From: Microbispora hainanensis
GTDB lineage: Bacteria; Actinomycetota; Actinomycetes; Streptosporangiales; Streptosporangiaceae
DNA: 64,000 bases
Assembly (NCBI RefSeq): GCF_006874475.1
Contig: NZ_VIRM01000016.1
Location: 78,466-142,465, forward strand
Direction: 5' to 3'
Within the stretch, counting starts at the first letter, position 1, and each line of letters starts with the position of its first letter. Positions 59,067-64,000 of the stretch are shown one piece after another. The notes under the pieces were generated by a model, which was not told the origin of the DNA, did not search any database, and worked only from the letters and a program-made list of their open reading frames with translations. Made by a program: the position numbers and the translations under genes.

Positions 59067-59760
59067 CGCCGTTCCTCCGTATCGTTTCGATCCGATGGTC
59101 TCCGCCGAACGGTGCGGCGGTCGTGCCGGAGCGGGGTTGCCCCGGCGCCCACGTGAAGTGACCGGCGAATTTGTTGCCAAACCGTGTCGCTTTCGTGGGA
59201 TTGGGGAGACCTTCCCCATATATGCCGAATCCATGCAGGCGAATCCGCGGCCACACGGCGGCCCGGTCGCTTTCGGCAGGTCGCAGGGGACGAATCGATT
59301 TGAGATTGCGGACATCATCTGCGGCGGCCACGCGATCAGCGGCGCGAACGGCCGGAGCGGTTCTGCCGGACCCCCATCGGAACCGGAAGGCGAGCGCCCA
59401 CGTGCGGCCGACGTACGTGCCGGCGCCGGGGGGATCGGCCCGCCCCGTGACTTTCGCTCCGCGGTTCCGGTCGCAGGTCGCGAGCCGGGTGCGCGTCGCA
59501 TCCGGCCCGCGTGCCGTACGGCTGTCGCCCACGGGCGGCGTCGAGGTCGTGCGCCGTGCCGAGTGATGCGCCGGGCGGCGGTGCAGGACCCACGCCCGGA
59601 CTCCTCCGCGACGGCGGGTGTGGTTTTCCACAGTCTCGAACGGCCATCCGCCTCATGGTGGCTCCACGCTGCTCATTCCTAGTCTCTGACGCATGACGCA
59701 TTGGCTGATTCACCTCATGGAGATCATCCGGCCGCTCACCCGCGGGGTCCGGTTTCCGGG
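59067..59760. other. gap with possible deletion scar
   Basis: About 700 bases without a supportable gene, less GC-rich near 59160-59310. It includes GGGGA-n-TCCCC near 59206-59218. It ends at the 3' stub of a histidine kinase, so it may be where most of that kinase was lost. Confidence 0.4.
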
Positions 59761-59880
59761 GCGACCCTGGCCGCCGTACGGGCACGTCGGGGAGGCAGCA
59801 TGGGCATCGTGCGAGTGAAGGATGGCGGTGCCGCCGGCGGAGGACGGGCCGTGATCGAGGCGGGGGCGCCGTGCGCGTGA
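59761..59880 (+). pseudogene. 3' stub of a sensor histidine kinase
   Basis: The frame ending at TGA 59878-59880 reads ATLAAVRARRGGSM, then VRVKDGGAAGGGRAVIEAGAPCA. The close resembles the last strand of HATPase domains in NarL-type kinases, where the G2 box and a GTxVxAxxPCA-like tail end the protein. It overlaps the response regulator start by ten bases, just as kinase and regulator genes usually do. No H, N or G1 box is found upstream. Confidence 0.45.
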
Positions 59881-60515
59881 TGCTGGCCGAAGACTCGGCG
59901 CTGCTGCGCGAGGGCCTGGTGCGGCTGCTCAAGGAGGAGGGCCACGACGTCCTGGCCGCGGTGGGCGACGCCGACGCGCTCCTTGAGGCGGTGGACGGCG
60001 AGAGCCCCGACGCGGTGGTGGTCGACGTGAGGATGCCGCCCACCCACACGGACGAGGGGCTGCGCGCCGCGCTGGAAATCCGGCGGCGCCGCCCCGAGGT
60101 CAAGGTGCTGGTGTTGTCGCAGTACGTCGAGAAGAAGTACGCCACCGAGCTGATGAGCGGCAGCATCGACGGGGTCGGCTACCTGCTCAAGGACCGTGTG
60201 GCCCAGGTGGGCGACTTCCTGGACGCGCTGGAGCGGGTGGGCGAGGGCGGCACGGCGTTCGACCCGGAGGTGGTGCGCCAGCTGCTCGCGCGCACCAGCC
60301 ACGCCGACCCGCTGGCCCAGCTCACCGCCCGCGAGCGCCAGGTCCTCGAACTCATGGCCCAGGGCCTGACGAACGCCTCGATCGCCCAGTCGCTGCACGT
60401 GTCGCAGAGCGCGGTGGAAAAGCACGTCAACGCACTGTTCGACAAGCTCGCGCTGTCGCACACGACCGGCTACAGCCGCCGGGTGCTGGCCGTCCTGCGC
60501 TACCTCGGCTCCTGA
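59871..60515 (+). CDS. NarL/LuxR-family response regulator
   Basis: A 214-residue response regulator. Receiver: LAEDSALLREGLVRLLKEEGH (acidic pocket), AVVVDVRMPP with the phospho-Asp, LVLSQYVEKKYA and YLLKDRV with the Lys. C-terminal LuxR helix-turn-helix: LTARERQVLELMAQGLTNASIAQSLHVSQSAVEKHVNALFDKL. GTG 59871 overlaps the kinase stub. With its partner reduced to a stub, it is an orphan, so any phosphorylation would come from another kinase or small phosphodonors. Confidence 0.92.
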   Translation: MRVMLAEDSALLREGLVRLLKEEGHDVLAAVGDADALLEAVDGESPDAVVVDVRMPPTHTDEGLRAALEIRRRRPEVKVLVLSQYVEKKYATELMSGSIDGVGYLLKDRVAQVGDFLDALERVGEGGTAFDPEVVRQLLARTSHADPLAQLTARERQVLELMAQGLTNASIAQSLHVSQSAVEKHVNALFDKLALSHTTGYSRRVLAVLRYLGS

Positions 60516-60540
60516 GGCGCGCCGCGATCCGCCGCTGCCG

Positions 60541-60572
60541 GTCAGTCGGTCAGGCGGTCAGTCGGTCAGGCG
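60541..60572. repeat. 16-bp tandem duplication over a stop codon
   Basis: GTCAGTCGGTCAGGCG occurs at 60541-60556 and 60557-60572. The second copy includes the minus-strand TGA of the MBL gene (60566-60568). Confidence 0.8.
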
Positions 60573-61360
60573 GTCGCGACCGTGAGCGTGGCGCGCCCGC
60601 CCGGGTGCAGGAGGGTGAGCCGCTCGGTGAGCCCCGCCTGCGCGAACGCCTTCGTGAGTGCGTCGGCCCCCTCGGTGAAGTGGCCCCAGCTGTCGAAGTG
60701 CAGCGGGACGACGTGTGACGCACCCAGGATCCGGGCGGCCTCGGCCGCCTGCGCGCTGGTGAGGGTCAGGTAGGCGTCGCCGAGGAGAGCGGTCCTGGCC
60801 GCTCCGGCGAACAGGACGGCGACGTCGACGGCGAACCGTCCGGCGATCAGGGCGACGAGGTCGAGGGAGGCGTTGTCGCCGCTGACGTACACGGTCGGTG
60901 TCCCGGGGCCGGACAGCACGAACCCGGCGACCTCCCCGACGACGGGCTCGCTGCCCTCGGGGCCGTGCAGAGCGGGCACCCGGGTGACACGCAGCGCCGA
61001 GCCGCCGGGCCGGGACAGGTCGACGTGCTCCCAGAGGGGGACGGCGCGGCTCGCGCCGCCCAGCCGGTCTGCCGCGCTCGCGGTGGTGAGCACGAGCGGC
61101 ACCTGGCCGAGGTAGTCGCGACCGCCGACGTCGAGGTTGTCCTTGTGCTGGTCGTGGGAGAGCAGCACGGCGTCGACGGGGCCGATCTCCGCGGGCGTCA
61201 GCGCGGTGGGCGCGGTCTTGACCAGGACCCGTCCCGGGCCCGCCACATATTCGCGGGGAGCGTCGAAGGTCGGGTCGGTGAGCAGGCGCAGCCCGCCGAT
61301 CTCCAGGATCGCGGTCGGCCCGCCGAGGGCGTGGACGCTGATCTGCGATGCGTTGGTCAT
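60566..61360 (-). CDS. MBL-fold metallo-hydrolase (UlaG-like)
   Basis: A 264-residue metallo-beta-lactamase fold protein of the lactonase type. Metal motif LLSHDQHKDNLD (SHxHxDN form), with later ligands ALHGPEG, YVSGDNAS and a final PLHFDSWGHF. The substrate may be a lactone or phosphodiester. Divergent from a GlxA-type regulator across 149 bases, which suggests control by it. Confidence 0.87.
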   Translation of the reverse strand: MTNASQISVHALGGPTAILEIGGLRLLTDPTFDAPREYVAGPGRVLVKTAPTALTPAEIGPVDAVLLSHDQHKDNLDVGGRDYLGQVPLVLTTASAADRLGGASRAVPLWEHVDLSRPGGSALRVTRVPALHGPEGSEPVVGEVAGFVLSGPGTPTVYVSGDNASLDLVALIAGRFAVDVAVLFAGAARTALLGDAYLTLTSAQAAEAARILGASHVVPLHFDSWGHFTEGADALTKAFAQAGLTERLTLLHPGGRATLTVATA

Positions 61361-61509
61361 GACAGTCCTCGTTTGCGGAGTGTGCGTGCCGGCGGTCGTT
61401 CCGGTGCAGACCGGACCGCCTGTGGACGATCGTCGGGCGTACGACCCCCGGAGAGGAAGCGGCGTGAAAGCCGTCCTGCGATAGGTTCAAGCCAACCCAA
61501 GGGGGAGCG

Positions 61510-62484
61510 ATGAGCCGACGTGACCCGCTGACCGTCGCGGTGGTGATGTTCGACCGGGCGCCGCTGTTCGAGACCAGCGTCCCGATCAGCGTGTTCGGCG
61601 CAGACCGCAGTGACACGGGTGTCCCTCGTTTCGACCTGCGCGCGGTCGGCGGCGATCCCGGCCCGCTCACCACCACCGGCGGGATCCGGCTGGCCGCGCC
61701 GTACGGGCTGGACGCGCTGGCCGACGCCGCCGTCGTCGTCGTGCCGAGCTGGCGCAGCCCGGCGCAGCGTCCGCCGGAACCGGTGCTCGCCGCCCTGCGC
61801 GACGCGCACACCGACGGCGCGACCGTCGTCGGGCTGTGCCTCGGCGCGTTCGTGCTCGCCGCCGCCGGGCTGCTGGACGGCCGCCGCGCGGCCACCCACT
61901 GGCTCTTCGCGCCCGCCCTCGCCGCCGCCTACCCCGGCGTACGGGTGGACGCCTCGGTGCTGTTCGTGGACGACGGCGACCTGATCACCTCGGCCGGAAC
62001 CGCCGCCGGCATCGACGCCTGCCTGCACCTGGTGCGGCGCGGGTTCGGCGCCCAGGTCGCCAACACCATCGCCCGCCGCATGGTCGTGCCTCCGCAGCGC
62101 AGCGGCGGCCAGGCGCAGTACATCGAACACCCGTTGCCCGACCCCGGCACCGACGACCCGCTCGGCGAGATCCTCAGCCACGCCATCCGCCACCTCGACG
62201 ACCCCGGCCTGGACGTCGACTCCCTGGCCAGGCACGCCCTGATGAGCCGCCGGAGCTTCGACCGCCGATTCCGCCGGCTCACCGGCACGTCTCCGCTCCA
62301 ATGGCTGCTGGCCCAGCGGATCATGCAGGCCCAGCGGCTGCTGGAGACCACCGACCTCAGCGTCGACACCATCGCCCGCAGGGTCGGCTTCAGCAACGGC
62401 ATCGCCCTCCGCCCGCACTTCCGCCGCATCCTCGGGGTCGCCCCGCAGACCTACCGCGGCACCTTCCACGCCCGCACCGCCTGA
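61510..62484 (+). CDS. GlxA-type transcriptional regulator (DJ-1/PfpI plus AraC)
   Basis: A 324-residue regulator. The N-terminal DJ-1/PfpI-like domain (VAVVMFDRAPLFETSVPISVFG; VVGLCLGAFVLAAAGLLDG with the elbow Cys) is followed by two AraC helix-turn-helix motifs (SLARHALMSRRSFDRRFRRLTG and IARRVGFSNGIALRPHFRR). Such proteins sense small metabolites and activate catabolic genes. It probably controls the divergent MBL gene. ATG with GGGGGAG upstream. Confidence 0.92.
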   Translation: MSRRDPLTVAVVMFDRAPLFETSVPISVFGADRSDTGVPRFDLRAVGGDPGPLTTTGGIRLAAPYGLDALADAAVVVVPSWRSPAQRPPEPVLAALRDAHTDGATVVGLCLGAFVLAAAGLLDGRRAATHWLFAPALAAAYPGVRVDASVLFVDDGDLITSAGTAAGIDACLHLVRRGFGAQVANTIARRMVVPPQRSGGQAQYIEHPLPDPGTDDPLGEILSHAIRHLDDPGLDVDSLARHALMSRRSFDRRFRRLTGTSPLQWLLAQRIMQAQRLLETTDLSVDTIARRVGFSNGIALRPHFRRILGVAPQTYRGTFHARTA

Positions 62485-62786
62485 CGAGGAGACGGACGAC
62501 CCGTGCTCGCAGGCGGACGACGAGAGGGCGGGTTCGCAGACGCGTCAGTGCGCGCCCCTGCCCGGACGGCGACGGCGCCGCGTCGGGCCGGTTCGCCGTC
62601 GTGAATGTTTCATCGCGAGCCGTCGCGCCGGCGGCACGGGCGGGGCGATATCGCCAGGTGGACGCGCACCGGAAGCTCCCTGTGCATCGAGCTCTCGATC
62701 GTCCTCTTGACGCGCCCCGGTGAGTCCGGGTTTGCTCCGCCATTACCAGTGGAATCGACACCCGCGGGAGTGCATCCCGCAAAAAA

Positions 62787-64000
<1,214 letters not shown>

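Noticed and set aside
59336..60166. Minus-strand frames opposite the response regulator
   Set aside because: Shadow of the regulator plus Arg-rich gap sequence.

Overview
The window is very GC-rich, with third positions almost always G or C, GTG starts are common, and genes are often coupled through ATGA or GTGA overlaps. Lsr2, an intact conservon (cvnABCD), a remnant of a Scr1-type XRE/DUF397 pair, a sugar ABC transporter without its own ATPase, and secreted CBM-linked polysaccharide enzymes together point to a filamentous actinobacterium. Streptosporangiales is my best guess; genus cannot be told from this. It reads as accessory chromosome. No rRNA, tRNA, CRISPR array, IS element or prophage was recognised.

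Layout. 1-4.5 kb: a GTPase-like membrane protein that has lost its G domain, an AhpD/DoxX redox pair, a DHA2 drug exporter and a DUF3800 protein. 4.6-9.4 kb: an aromatic-type FAD monooxygenase, an SPFH/NfeD membrane pair, a VOC protein and an L,D-transpeptidase. 9.4-14.5 kb: homogentisate catabolism (hmgA-fahA), a P-loop kinase, and an IclR regulator divergent from a sarcosine-oxidase-like enzyme. 14.5-18.6 kb: a PucR-type regulator, a mini EF-hand protein, an SDR, a CE3 esterase with CBM2, and a 30-residue membrane protein with its own terminator. 18.7-22.6 kb: a three-gene diterpenoid cluster (P450, class I cyclase, class II cyclase). 22.7-26.5 kb: the conservon. 26.7-29.9 kb: a sugar ABC transporter operon with a promoter and two tandem palindromic operators. 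30-39.2 kb: GNAT, SH3-like secreted protein, membrane-fused multicopper oxidase with DUF6220 partner, two glycosyltransferases, and an ArsR/CDF metal-efflux pair. 39.2-49.2 kb: histidine kinase, LPMO, Ohr, Gfo/Idh/MocA enzyme, HAD enzymes, TetR with a divergent methyltransferase, and SplB next to a shortened Nei. 49.2-56.6 kb: small genes, Lsr2, an LLM oxidoreductase, a two-gene VWA/solute-binding system and a small Cys-rich secreted protein. 56.6-64 kb: a truncated MATE gene, a Pro/Thr-rich secreted protein, an orphan LuxR-type response regulator, an MBL hydrolase divergent from a GlxA-type regulator, and a GH62 arabinofuranosidase cut by the right edge.

Three themes stand out. First, many genes here carry clean deletion scars: the GTPase without its G domain, Nei without its HhH/zinc finger, half a HAD, a MATE without its start, the 3' stub of a histidine kinase beside its surviving response regulator, an MFS tail, and a fused Scr1/DUF397 remnant. 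Second, short tandem repeats repeatedly sit exactly on stop codons. Third, several divergent or operon promoters show near-perfect palindromic operators, two of them placed so that the mRNA would be leaderless. The best candidates for undescribed biology are the diterpenoid cluster and the VWA/solute-binding operon, followed by two very small proteins (30 and 106 residues).
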